A stretch of 8,463 bases of DNA, taken from Lactobacillus sp. GTDB lineage: Bacteria > Bacillota > Bacilli > Lactobacillales > Lactobacillaceae. The stretch covers positions 1 to 8,463 of the forward strand of contig DMZB01000054.1 of NCBI GenBank assembly GCA_003482405.1, in the 5' to 3' direction. Each line of letters begins with the position of its first letter. Position 1 is the stretch's first letter. Both the position numbers and the translations under genes were made by a program. The notes beneath the pieces were generated by a model that was given only the letters and a program-made list of their open reading frames with translations, did not search any database and was not told the DNA's origin. Of the stretch, positions 1-5,084 are shown one piece after another.

Positions 1-64
1 CTTTATTTTCGTACCCAGAATACGTGTGTAACACATACCATAACTTTTCAGCCGTTTCAGCCAT
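1..64 (-). CDS. nusG: Transcription termination/antitermination factor NusG, N-terminal 21 codons only (runs off the window)
   Basis: NusG binds RNA polymerase and modulates pausing, termination and coupling to translation. The visible N-terminus, starting MAETAEKLWYVLHTYSGYEN, carries the WYVLHTYSGYEN signature that opens the NGN domain of Gram-positive NusG; the rest of the gene lies beyond position 1. The ATG at 64-62 is preceded by a GGAGGA ribosome binding site at 71-76, so the start is well supported. The gene follows secE, as in most bacteria. Here a terminator-like hairpin and a separate promoter lie between the two genes, so nusG is probably transcribed at least partly on its own. 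Confidence 0.95.
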   Translation of the reverse strand, partial: MAETAEKLWYVLHTYSGYENK

Positions 65-94
65 TTTAAATCCTCCAATTGTTTAACACAGTGC

Positions 95-131
95 AAAATA
101 AAAAAACTTCGACAAGTCGACGAAGTTTTTT
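95..131 (-). terminator. Intrinsic terminator-like hairpin between secE and nusG (possible nusG leader attenuator)
   Basis: On the minus strand an 11-base arm (131-121, AAAAAACTTCG) pairs perfectly with 111-101 (CGAAGTTTTTT) around a 9-base loop. A T-rich tract down to 95 follows. It would end transcripts coming from secE. It also lies only a few bases after the predicted nusG start site, so the nusG mRNA would begin with this hairpin. The A/T-rich base of the stem is symmetrical, so weak termination on the plus strand is also conceivable. Confidence 0.8.
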
Positions 132-142
132 CGATTGACAAT

Positions 143-151
143 AGTATAGCA
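143..151 (-). promoter_or_regulatory. Extended -10 promoter for nusG
   Basis: The minus strand reads TGCTATACT (151-143), an extended -10 element (TGn followed by TATACT). No convincing -35 hexamer is visible 16-18 bases upstream, as is tolerated for extended -10 promoters. The predicted start is near 136, directly before the hairpin at 131-101, leaving a leader of about 70 nt before the nusG ATG. Confidence 0.6.
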
Positions 152-215
152 AAGATCTCACCAGTTTGCTACTCTCAACCCTGTTTTGGGTGATAACCAG
201 CAACTCTGGAATCAA

Positions 216-392
216 TTACGCTAACCAGGCAATCAATGCCTGAACGCCCCAATCAATGAGGGCAAAGAACAAAGCGAACGCTACGGAAACCGACAGGACA
301 ATCGACGAATCACGACGGTTTTCACGTGCTGTTGGCCAGCGAACGATCTTTAATTCAGCAAAAACACTCTTTAAAAAACGCCACAAATGCAT
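216..392 (-). CDS. secE: Preprotein translocase subunit SecE (58 aa)
   Basis: SecE is the small clamp subunit of the SecYEG translocation channel in the cytoplasmic membrane. The ORF, too short for many gene callers, starts MHLWRFFKSVFAELKIVRWP and has the family layout. An amphipathic N-terminal segment (about 3-18) comes first. It is followed by the conserved W-P-T hinge (residues 19-21, then AREN). A single transmembrane helix spans about 31-57. At 58 residues it matches the short single-span SecE of Gram-positive bacteria. The ATG at 392-390 has an AGGAGG at 401-406, which overlaps the rpmG stop codon, so secE is translationally linked to rpmG. The stop is TAA at 218-216. Confidence 0.93.
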   Translation of the reverse strand: MHLWRFLKSVFAELKIVRWPTARENRRDSSIVLSVSVAFALFFALIDWGVQALIAWLA

Positions 393-404
393 GATTCAGT
401 CCTC

Positions 405-554
405 CTATTTGGTTTCTTGGTGCAACGTGTACTGTCCGCAATGTTTGCAAAACTTGTTAACTTCTAAACGTTTCGTCCGATTGGCGTTTGCAGTGATTGT
501 ATAATTACGCGACCCGCAAACTGAGCATGCCAGTGCGACTTTTCTTGTGGCCAT
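405..554 (-). CDS. rpmG: 50S ribosomal protein L33 (49 aa, zinc-binding form)
   Basis: L33 is a small protein of the large ribosomal subunit near the E site. The 49-residue product begins [20 protein letters not shown] and has the two CxxC pairs (C10/C13 and C36/C39) of the zinc-binding C+ form. Length and sequence fit the family throughout. The ATG at 554-552 is preceded by GGAGG at 563-567. The stop TAG (407-405) overlaps the ribosome binding site of secE. L33 genes next to secE-nusG are typical of Firmicutes, which often carry several rpmG copies, so other copies may exist elsewhere in this genome. Confidence 0.94.
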   Translation of the reverse strand: MATRKVALACSVCGSRNYTITANANRTKRLEVNKFCKHCGQYTLHQETK

Positions 555-685
555 TACTGGCACCTCCAAATACTTATCTTAAATGAACAGGCCCTGACAG
601 CTATCTTCAATGACAAATTTCAGTCACTGAGCGCTCCGACGACCTCATAAACAGATAACAGATTATCACGTTGGCGGGGTACATG

Positions 686-1282
686 TCAATTATTGCTGTT
701 GGTCAACAGCACGGTCACCGCCTTTCCACGACAGCGATTCGCCGCGTTACGGACTTTGCTGTAGGAACACTGATATTGCAGTGCAATGTGCTCGATTGAT
801 AAACCATCATTGAGCCCCCACCACACTTGCTGTTCAAACGCCGATAGCTGTGTATACAAACCCACGATCTGTTCGTGCATTTCAACTAAGTTCAAGCCAT
901 CCGGTTGAAAACTGGCAAGGCTGCCCAGCAAACTATCGCGCTCCGGTCCTTCGAACGGTTTACTGATCTCTTCTTGAATCCGTTTTTGTGCATTTTGCCG
1001 ACGACGCAGATCAAAACCACGATTTCGCACATTTAAGCGATAATAAGCTGCAAACTCACCAACACTTCGGCCCTGATAACGTTTCAATGTCGTCATTAAA
1101 ACCATGCGGCATTCCTGATGCCAGTCATCACGATCCATCATCCGTCCCTTGAAATTCAGATCCCGAAACCACTTATTAATTAGCGGTAAATATTTTTTAA
1201 AGAGCGTTTCAAACGCCATCTCGTCCCCAGATGAGGCAGCAATGATCGTCTCATCTTCTTCCTCACGACTCCAATAATCCAC
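686..1282 (-). CDS. sigH: Sigma-70 family alternative sigma factor, SigH/ComX-like (198 aa)
   Basis: This is an alternative RNA polymerase sigma factor. With the chosen start, region 2 (core binding and -10 recognition) spans about residues 20-95, including ETLFKKYLPLINKWF and the basic DLRRRQNAQKR. Region 4 (about 133-190) ends in a helix-turn-helix around LSIEHIALQYQCSYSKVRNA. SigH between rlmB and rpmG-secE-nusG is the conserved position in Bacillales and lactobacilli. In B. subtilis SigH drives early sporulation and competence; in lactobacilli it is linked to competence (com) genes. I chose GTG at 1282-1280 because a GAGGTGGGGG purine stretch (1288-1297) lies just upstream. The frame stays open to a TTG at 1336 (216 aa), which lacks a clear ribosome binding site. 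Family assignment is confident; the regulon cannot be seen here. Confidence 0.85.
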   Translation of the reverse strand: MDYWSREEEDETIIAASSGDEMAFETLFKKYLPLINKWFRDLNFKGRMMDRDDWHQECRMVLMTTLKRYQGRSVGEFAAYYRLNVRNRGFDLRRRQNAQKRIQEEISKPFEGPERDSLLGSLASFQPDGLNLVEMHEQIVGLYTQLSAFEQQVWWGLNDGLSIEHIALQYQCSYSKVRNAANRCRGKAVTVLLTNSNN

Positions 1283-1386
1283 GTTATCCCCCACCTCTAA
1301 CGTACTGTTGCGCCAGCCCTTGCTATGTTTGATCAAGGCAATTGCTTCGCCACAGACATTGTTTATTCGCGCAAACTTTTTTGTCG

Positions 1387-1402
1387 AGTGGTCTGTACCA
1401 CT
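1387..1402. repeat. Perfect 6-bp inverted repeat upstream of sigH
   Basis: AGTGGT (1387-1392) and ACCACT (1397-1402) are separated by CTGT. No T tract follows on either strand, so it is not a terminator. It could be an operator or a leader hairpin about 105 bases ahead of the sigH GTG. Function is unknown, and chance cannot be excluded at this length. Confidence 0.4.
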
Positions 1403-1603
1403 AAGTGTGCAGGGTTAGCTTAAAAAAACTTATGAATTCCATCAACCAAACATGCGTTTGATATATTGAAATTTACATTTGGATATTAGTTAATTAATCG
1501 CTAGATTGTCGAGAAACGTCGTAAAGATGTAGTTTTGTCAATGTAAAAGCCGTCTGTAAGCGCTTGTTCGCAGGTCTTAACATACAAGATAAACTATATT
1601 GTT

Positions 1604-1617
1604 CGTTAACTATAACG
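1604..1617. repeat. Short inverted repeat just downstream of the rlmB terminator
   Basis: CGTTA (1604-1608) and TAACG (1613-1617) flank ACTA. It lies immediately beyond the T tract of the rlmB terminator. It is small and could be chance. Confidence 0.25.
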
Positions 1618-1622
1618 GTACG

Positions 1623-1648
1623 AAAAAGGGACCATTTTTAACGGCCCC
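1623..1648 (-). terminator. Intrinsic terminator of the cysS-mrnC-rlmB operon
   Basis: On the minus strand GGGGCC (1648-1643) pairs with GGTCCC (1633-1628), with one G.U pair, around a 9-base loop. TTTTT (1627-1623) follows. It lies about 50 bases after the rlmB stop and separates that operon from sigH. Confidence 0.8.
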
Positions 1649-1699
1649 GTTGGATAAAACCTTTTTAATTGTAAACATTATTTTATTAAATAATGCCGT

Positions 1700-2572
1700 T
1701 TATAGCGGATGACGCGAGTTGAAACCTGCATAGATCAGTAGTGAGGCCGCAACGGAAGCATTCAAACTTTGTACATGGCCAACCATCGGAATCGTCAACA
1801 TCTCGTCAACTGTCTTCTTCAATAATGCTGAAATGCCTTTACCTTCATTACCGATCACCAAAGCGGTCGGTGCGGTGGCATCCCATTGACGGAAATCCTT
1901 GCCAATCATGTCTGTTCCGAAAATCCAGAGCCCGCGCTCTTTTAATTCCTTCACAGTGGCCACTAAATTTGTGACCCTGGCAACCGGAACGTGTTCAATT
2001 GCACCCGTCGACGTTTTGGCAACCACTGAAGTCAGCCCAACTGCCCGGCGTTTGGGGATAATAACGCCATGGACACCAGCGGCATCGGCGGTCCGCAAGA
2101 TTGACCCCAAATTATGTGGGTCTTCGATCGAATCCAGAATCAGGAAAAATGGAGCTTCTTGTGCCCGTTCAGCATTGGCAAACAGGTCATCCACACTCGC
2201 ATAGGCAAACGGCGGAATTGCCAGCACAACTCCTTGATGGTTTTGACCATTGGTCATGAAGTCCAGCTTCTTCTTTGGCACCGTGCTGATAATCAAATGA
2301 CGGCCAGTCGCTAACGATTCAATGTTGCGAATGGCATCAGCGCGTAAACCTTCTTGAATAAAGACTTTATTGATCTGCTGGTCACTCGCCAACGCTGCTT
2401 CCACCGGGTGACGGCCAATAATGAAATCGGTCGATGTTTCGTCTGGTGTTTGTTGCTCTTGTGATGGTTGTTGTGCGCCAGCGTGCTTTTCGTCGTGGAA
2501 AGTTGGCTTATGTCGTGGTCGTTGCCGTGCACCACGGTCATTACTACGATGTTGTTGATGTTTCTCTGGCAT
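1700..2572 (-). CDS. rlmB: 23S rRNA (guanosine-2'-O-)-methyltransferase RlmB, TrmH/SpoU family (290 aa)
   Basis: The product is a SPOUT-class SAM-dependent 2'-O-methyltransferase. The E. coli homologue methylates G2251 in the 23S rRNA P loop; Firmicutes members at this locus are also called YacO/TrmH. Residues about 45-120 form the N-terminal substrate-binding domain (IIGRHPVEAAL). The SpoU motifs follow: motif 1 at 146-171 with DPHNLGSILRTADAAG, motif 2 at 238-248 (LVIGNEGKGIS) and motif 3 at 261-282 with SLNASVAASLLIYA. The first 45 residues are a polar, Q/H/R-rich extension of low complexity. The ATG at 2572-2570 has a GGAAGGA site inside the end of mrnC. An upstream in-frame TTG at 2602 has no comparable site. 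It starts 4 bases after mrnC, so the two are translationally coupled. Confidence 0.93.
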   Translation of the reverse strand: MPEKHQQHRSNDRGARQRPRHKPTFHDEKHAGAQQPSQEQQTPDETSTDFIIGRHPVEAALASDQQINKVFIQEGLRADAIRNIESLATGRHLIISTVPKKKLDFMTNGQNHQGVVLAIPPFAYASVDDLFANAERAQEAPFFLILDSIEDPHNLGSILRTADAAGVHGVIIPKRRAVGLTSVVAKTSTGAIEHVPVARVTNLVATVKELKERGLWIFGTDMIGKDFRQWDATAPTALVIGNEGKGISALLKKTVDEMLTIPMVGHVQSLNASVAASLLIYAGFNSRHPL

Positions 2573-2576
2573 GTAT

Positions 2577-2984
2577 TTATCCTTCCGTCCTTCCGGCTTC
2601 AACCTGGTCGATGCACCACTGTGCCAACCAGTCGATCCGGTCTTGCTGTTTTGTCAGTTTGAGATACCCAAAAATTGCTTCAAACCCGGTCGAGATCCGG
2701 TACGTCACGATATTCGTGTTTTTTGCACTATGATGCGTCGTCGCATTACGGCCGTGCTTAAACATCGTGGTTTCTTCATCCGTTAAGATTTCATCGGTTT
2801 CCATCAATTTAACCAATGCGGCCTGCGCCTTTGCGGAAACAAAATGAGTCGCGTGATGATGTAGCTTAGTGGGGACCGTGTAGCCGAGCTCCAACAAATG
2901 TTGCCGAATATACACTTCGTACACCGCGTCGCCAAGATACGCGAGACTCATGCCGTTTAGTTGCCGATAATTAAGTTCAGTCAT
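2577..2984 (-). CDS. mrnC: Mini-ribonuclease 3 (Mini-III), 23S rRNA maturation endonuclease (135 aa)
   Basis: Mini-III is a dimeric double-strand-specific RNase III lacking the dsRNA-binding domain. In B. subtilis it cleaves the 23S precursor stalk to make the mature ends. The RNase III signature is present: [11 protein letters not shown] at 13-23, with D19 the expected catalytic aspartate; KHGRNA at 76-81; and GFEAIFGYL at 100-108, with E102 the second metal ligand. The length of 135 aa fits the family. The ATG at 2984-2982 lies inside the end of cysS, an 8-base overlap sharing ATGACTGA. A ribosome binding site (AAGGA) lies in the last cysS codons. The longer in-frame start at 3026 would only re-read cysS sequence and is rejected. 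Confidence 0.93.
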   Translation of the reverse strand: MTELNYRQLNGMSLAYLGDAVYEVYIRQHLLELGYTVPTKLHHHATHFVSAKAQAALVKLMETDEILTDEETTMFKHGRNATTHHSAKNTNIVTYRISTGFEAIFGYLKLTKQQDRIDWLAQWCIDQVEAGRTEG

Positions 2985-4401
2985 TTGTTTCCTTCCGCCA
3001 ACGTGTGCCCTGCGGCGTGTCTTCAAGAACGATACCGCGGGCCTTCAGTTCGTCACGAATTTCATCGCTACGTTGGAAGTCCTTATTTTTTCGTGCTGCC
3101 AAACGTTCGTCGATGAGCGCTTGAATCTCAGTATCCGTATCAGTTGGGTCGGAGGCGTCCGTAAATTCGATACCAAACACACCCAGTAACGTGGTAAATA
3201 ACGTTTTTAACGTGACCAAAGTATCTTTCGCCACTGTCTCCGCATTCAAATAAACGTTGATGGTTTTAGCCAATTCGTAAACAGCTGCAATCCCGTTTTG
3301 CGCGTTAAAGTCATCATCCATTGCATTTTCAAATGCCACTTGTTGCTGTTTGGCAGCCGCTTCAACCGCCGCATCACGTCCAGCTACCGCGTCGCTCAAC
3401 CGATAGTTCAGATTGTTATAGGTCGTTTGCAACCGTGCCAGATTGTTTTTGGCATCGGTCAAATTGCCGCTGGTATATTGAATTGGACGCCGGTATTGTG
3501 TTGTCGCCATGAAGAACCGCACGGCCTGTGGATCCTCACGCTGGTTCATTTCATGGAGCGTGACAAAGTTACCGAGTGACTTACTCATTTTTTCGTTTTC
3601 ATCGCCAACCGTCACAAACCCATTGTGCATCCAGTAGCGGGCAAACTTCTTGCCAGTATGTGCTTCGCTTTGCGCAATTTCGTTTGTGTGATGTGGGAAG
3701 ATCAAATCCTGACCACCACCATGAATGTCAAACGTATCACCGAGGTACTTGGTCGACATAACGGAACACTCAATGTGCCAGCCTGGCCGGCCCATCCCCC
3801 ACGGTGATTTCCATGAAATTTCGCCTGGCTTGGCTGCCTTCCACAGGGCAAAGTCAATGGGGTCCTCCTTCTTGGCATTATCGCCGTCATCCACACGATC
3901 ACTCGCGCCATTTTCCAAATCATCTAAAGACTCATGTACAAGTTGTGTGTAGTTTGGAAACTTGCGCGCGCGATAATACACATCCCCAGCGGATTCATAA
4001 GCAAATCCTTTGGCGACTAAATCCGCCACAAAGTCCACAATGTCGATGATATTTTCAGTTGCCCGTGGATTCACGGTTGCCCGCTCCACATTTAACGGTT
4101 TGGTATCGTCAAAATATGCGTTGATGAAACGATTGCCCAGTTCAGGCACTGTGATGCCCTCTTTGGCAGCCTCATTGATCATCTTGTCATCAACGTCGGT
4201 AAAGTTGGACACGTATTTAACTTGATAGCCTTTATATTCGAAATAGCGGCGAATCGTATCAAATGCCACCACTGAGCGAGCATTACCAATGTGAATGTAG
4301 TTGTACACCGTTGGACCACAAACGTACATGTTAACCTGGCCTTCGTGCAACGGGACAAACTTTTCTTTACTCCGCGTGAGCGTGTTAAATATTTGTATCA
4401 T
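2977..4401 (-). CDS. cysS: Cysteinyl-tRNA synthetase (474 aa)
   Basis: CysRS is a class I synthetase that charges tRNA-Cys in the cytosol. The HIGH motif is HIGN (37-40) and the second signature is KMSKS (271-275). The four zinc ligands that recognise the cysteine thiol are in place: C28 ([11 protein letters not shown]), C212 (WHIECS), H237 and E241 (PHHTNE). The C-terminal helical anticodon-binding part (about 310-474) is complete. Length matches the usual 460-475. The ATG (4401-4399) has GGAAGGGAG at 4411-4419. It heads the cysS-mrnC-rlmB operon. An extended -10 lies close upstream, and I see no T-box leader of the kind found before many Firmicutes synthetase genes. In B. subtilis gltX, cysE and cysS are one operon; cysE is absent here and the two synthetase genes are separated by a terminator. 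Confidence 0.97.
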   Translation of the reverse strand: MIQIFNTLTRSKEKFVPLHEGQVNMYVCGPTVYNYIHIGNARSVVAFDTIRRYFEYKGYQVKYVSNFTDVDDKMINEAAKEGITVPELGNRFINAYFDDTKPLNVERATVNPRATENIIDIVDFVADLVAKGFAYESAGDVYYRARKFPNYTQLVHESLDDLENGASDRVDDGDNAKKEDPIDFALWKAAKPGEISWKSPWGMGRPGWHIECSVMSTKYLGDTFDIHGGGQDLIFPHHTNEIAQSEAHTGKKFARYWMHNGFVTVGDENEKMSKSLGNFVTLHEMNQREDPQAVRFFMATTQYRRPIQYTSGNLTDAKNNLARLQTTYNNLNYRLSDAVAGRDAAVEAAAKQQQVAFENAMDDDFNAQNGIAAVYELAKTINVYLNAETVAKDTLVTLKTLFTTLLGVFGIEFTDASDPTDTDTEIQALIDERLAARKNKDFQRSDEIRDELKARGIVLEDTPQGTRWRKETND

Positions 4402-4439
4402 GGTAACGCTCTCCCTTCCAAATTGATTAAGTTATAGTG

Positions 4440-4448
4440 ATTTTACCA
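4440..4448 (-). promoter_or_regulatory. Extended -10 promoter for cysS-mrnC-rlmB
   Basis: The minus strand reads TGGTAAAAT (4448-4440), a TGn-extended -10. Transcription would start near 4433 and give a leader of about 30 nt, too short for a T-box. The -35 region is poor. It sits back-to-back with the -10-like element at 4473-4478 on the other strand. Confidence 0.5.
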
Positions 4449-4472
4449 TAGTTCTGCGGGTCGCGGCATTTT

Positions 4473-4478
4473 GATAAT
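4473..4478 (+). promoter_or_regulatory. -10-like element for the structured RNA on the plus strand
   Basis: GATAAT at 4473-4478 matches the -10 consensus at five of six positions. The expected start is about 4485, just before the first helix of the RNA at 4490. No good -35 is seen (TAGTTC at 4449-4454 with an 18-base spacer is the best), so an activator or a weak promoter is likely if it is real. Confidence 0.4.
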
Positions 4479-4484
4479 CTGTAG

Positions 4485-5005
4485 ATTAGCTGGTTTGCTG
4501 ACGGCTCCGGTTATGAACATTGAAATTGCTATGCGGACCGGTCCAAGCCTGAAGATCACAGTCTTGACCCTCGACTTGAAGCCCCACAGTTCGGGTCTTC
4601 GAGCTCGTCCGTGCTGTACATTCGGCACAATCCAGCCGAATCGACACCATCTGCACAGCAGCTTTCAACGCTCATCACCTACGCCTACTACCGTCATAAC
4701 TCTACCAGTAACGACGCATCTTGCAATTATGGTCGTGTTCAGCGTGATTGTGAAAACAGCAAGCAGTCTCGCGATGCTACTGTCACCCTCGAACGTAGTG
4801 GAGCTAGACCTGAACAGAGTCTCGTGACCGCAAGACTTAGCGGCGGGGTTTGCCGCTTAGACTTGCAGGACGAGTTCTGAAACGCGGGTTTCGGTTCAGA
4901 ATCGAGGTTGAAGACTCTGGTTTTGGGAGGCCGAGACCGGTCCCACGAAATGGCGTTCAGGTCTGGTGGAACGATGATTAGCACGCCGTTTATACGACCA
5001 GATGC
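4485..5005 (+). ncRNA. Candidate large (about 520 nt) highly structured non-coding RNA, family not identified
   Basis: This stretch has no credible ORF but folds by eye into nested helices. The ends join at 4490-4494/4997-5001 (CTGGT/ACCAG) and 4500-4505/4985-4990. Inside are 4507-4511/4537-4541, 4575-4581/4597-4603 and 4612-4617/4655-4660 enclosing a perfect 7-bp hairpin at 4620-4626/4635-4641. Next come 4663-4672/4741-4755 (two 5-bp parts) enclosing 4711-4719/4727-4736, then 4775-4780/4795-4800. A long helix at 4803-4815/4955-4967 encloses 4816-4820/4914-4918, which in turn holds two hairpins: 4821-4844/4852-4874 and 4877-4883/4888-4894. A last hairpin is at 4927-4933/4938-4944. About eight G.U pairs on the plus strand become A-C mismatches on the minus strand, against about one the other way, so I prefer the plus strand. 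No intrinsic terminator is seen at the 3' end. I do not recognise tmRNA, RNase P, SRP, 6S or T-box motifs. The boundaries are approximate. Confidence 0.6.
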
Positions 5006-5021
5006 ACTTCTTAGCGAGAAC

Positions 5022-5060
5022 AAAAAATCACCGCGCAAGCAAATATCGCTTGCACGATGA
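5022..5060 (-). terminator. Intrinsic terminator of gltX
   Basis: On the minus strand 5060-5048 pairs with 5040-5028 over 13 bp (core GCAAGC/GCTTGC, two G.U pairs) around a 7-base loop. TTTTTT (5027-5022) follows. It lies 25 bases after the gltX stop. No T tract follows on the plus strand, so it would not stop the candidate RNA running the other way. Confidence 0.9.
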
Positions 5061-5084
5061 CAGAATGATCCGGTATTAATCAGT

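Larger units (their letters stand above)
1337..1622. other. AT-rich interval without a recognisable gene, upstream of sigH
   Basis: About 290 bases between the rlmB terminator and the longest possible sigH ORF hold no ORF I can support. In B. subtilis this position holds yacP (rae1), an NYN-domain ribonuclease; I see no remnant of it. The sigH promoter should lie here, but no good -35/-10 pair stands out on the minus strand. A TTGACA at about 1535-1540 has no matching -10 at a normal spacing. Two short inverted repeats (1387-1402 and 1604-1617) are the only structure found. Confidence 0.5.

Noticed and set aside
256..504. Plus-strand ORF of 82 codons
   Set aside because: It lies antisense to secE and rpmG, both of which are clearly recognised on the minus strand.
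1487..1503. AT-rich TTAATTAA palindrome upstream of sigH
   Set aside because: A single 8-base palindrome in AT-rich sequence with no partner site or flanking signal is likely chance.
2434..2733. Plus-strand ORFs over the rlmB-mrnC junction
   Set aside because: These are antisense shadows of two well-recognised minus-strand genes, without ribosome binding sites of their own.
4566..4793. Direct repeat ACCCTCGA at about 4567 and 4786 in the candidate RNA
   Set aside because: An 8-base direct repeat alone is close to what chance gives and does not pair with itself. It is left out as a separate finding.
4471..4827. Plus-strand ORF of 118 codons within the same interval
   Set aside because: There is no ribosome binding site and no recognisable domain. 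It lies inside strongly self-complementary sequence, so open frames are expected by chance.
4485..5005. RNase P RNA or tmRNA
   Set aside because: The conserved GAGGAAAGTCC and ACAG.AA elements of RNase P RNA are not seen. Neither is a tRNA-like end with GGTTCGA and CCA as in tmRNA.
4402..5021. T-box riboswitch leader for cysS on the minus strand
   Set aside because: T-box leaders are common before Firmicutes synthetase genes. The only similarity to the T-box sequence (GTGGGACCGG near 4939-4948, minus strand) lacks the full consensus, lies about 540 bases upstream of cysS, and is not followed by an antiterminator/terminator pair before the gene.
4739..5038. Minus-strand ORF of 99 codons within the gltX-cysS interval
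   Set aside because: The translation resembles no protein family, several overlapping short frames of similar length exist on both strands, and the region is explained better by RNA structure.
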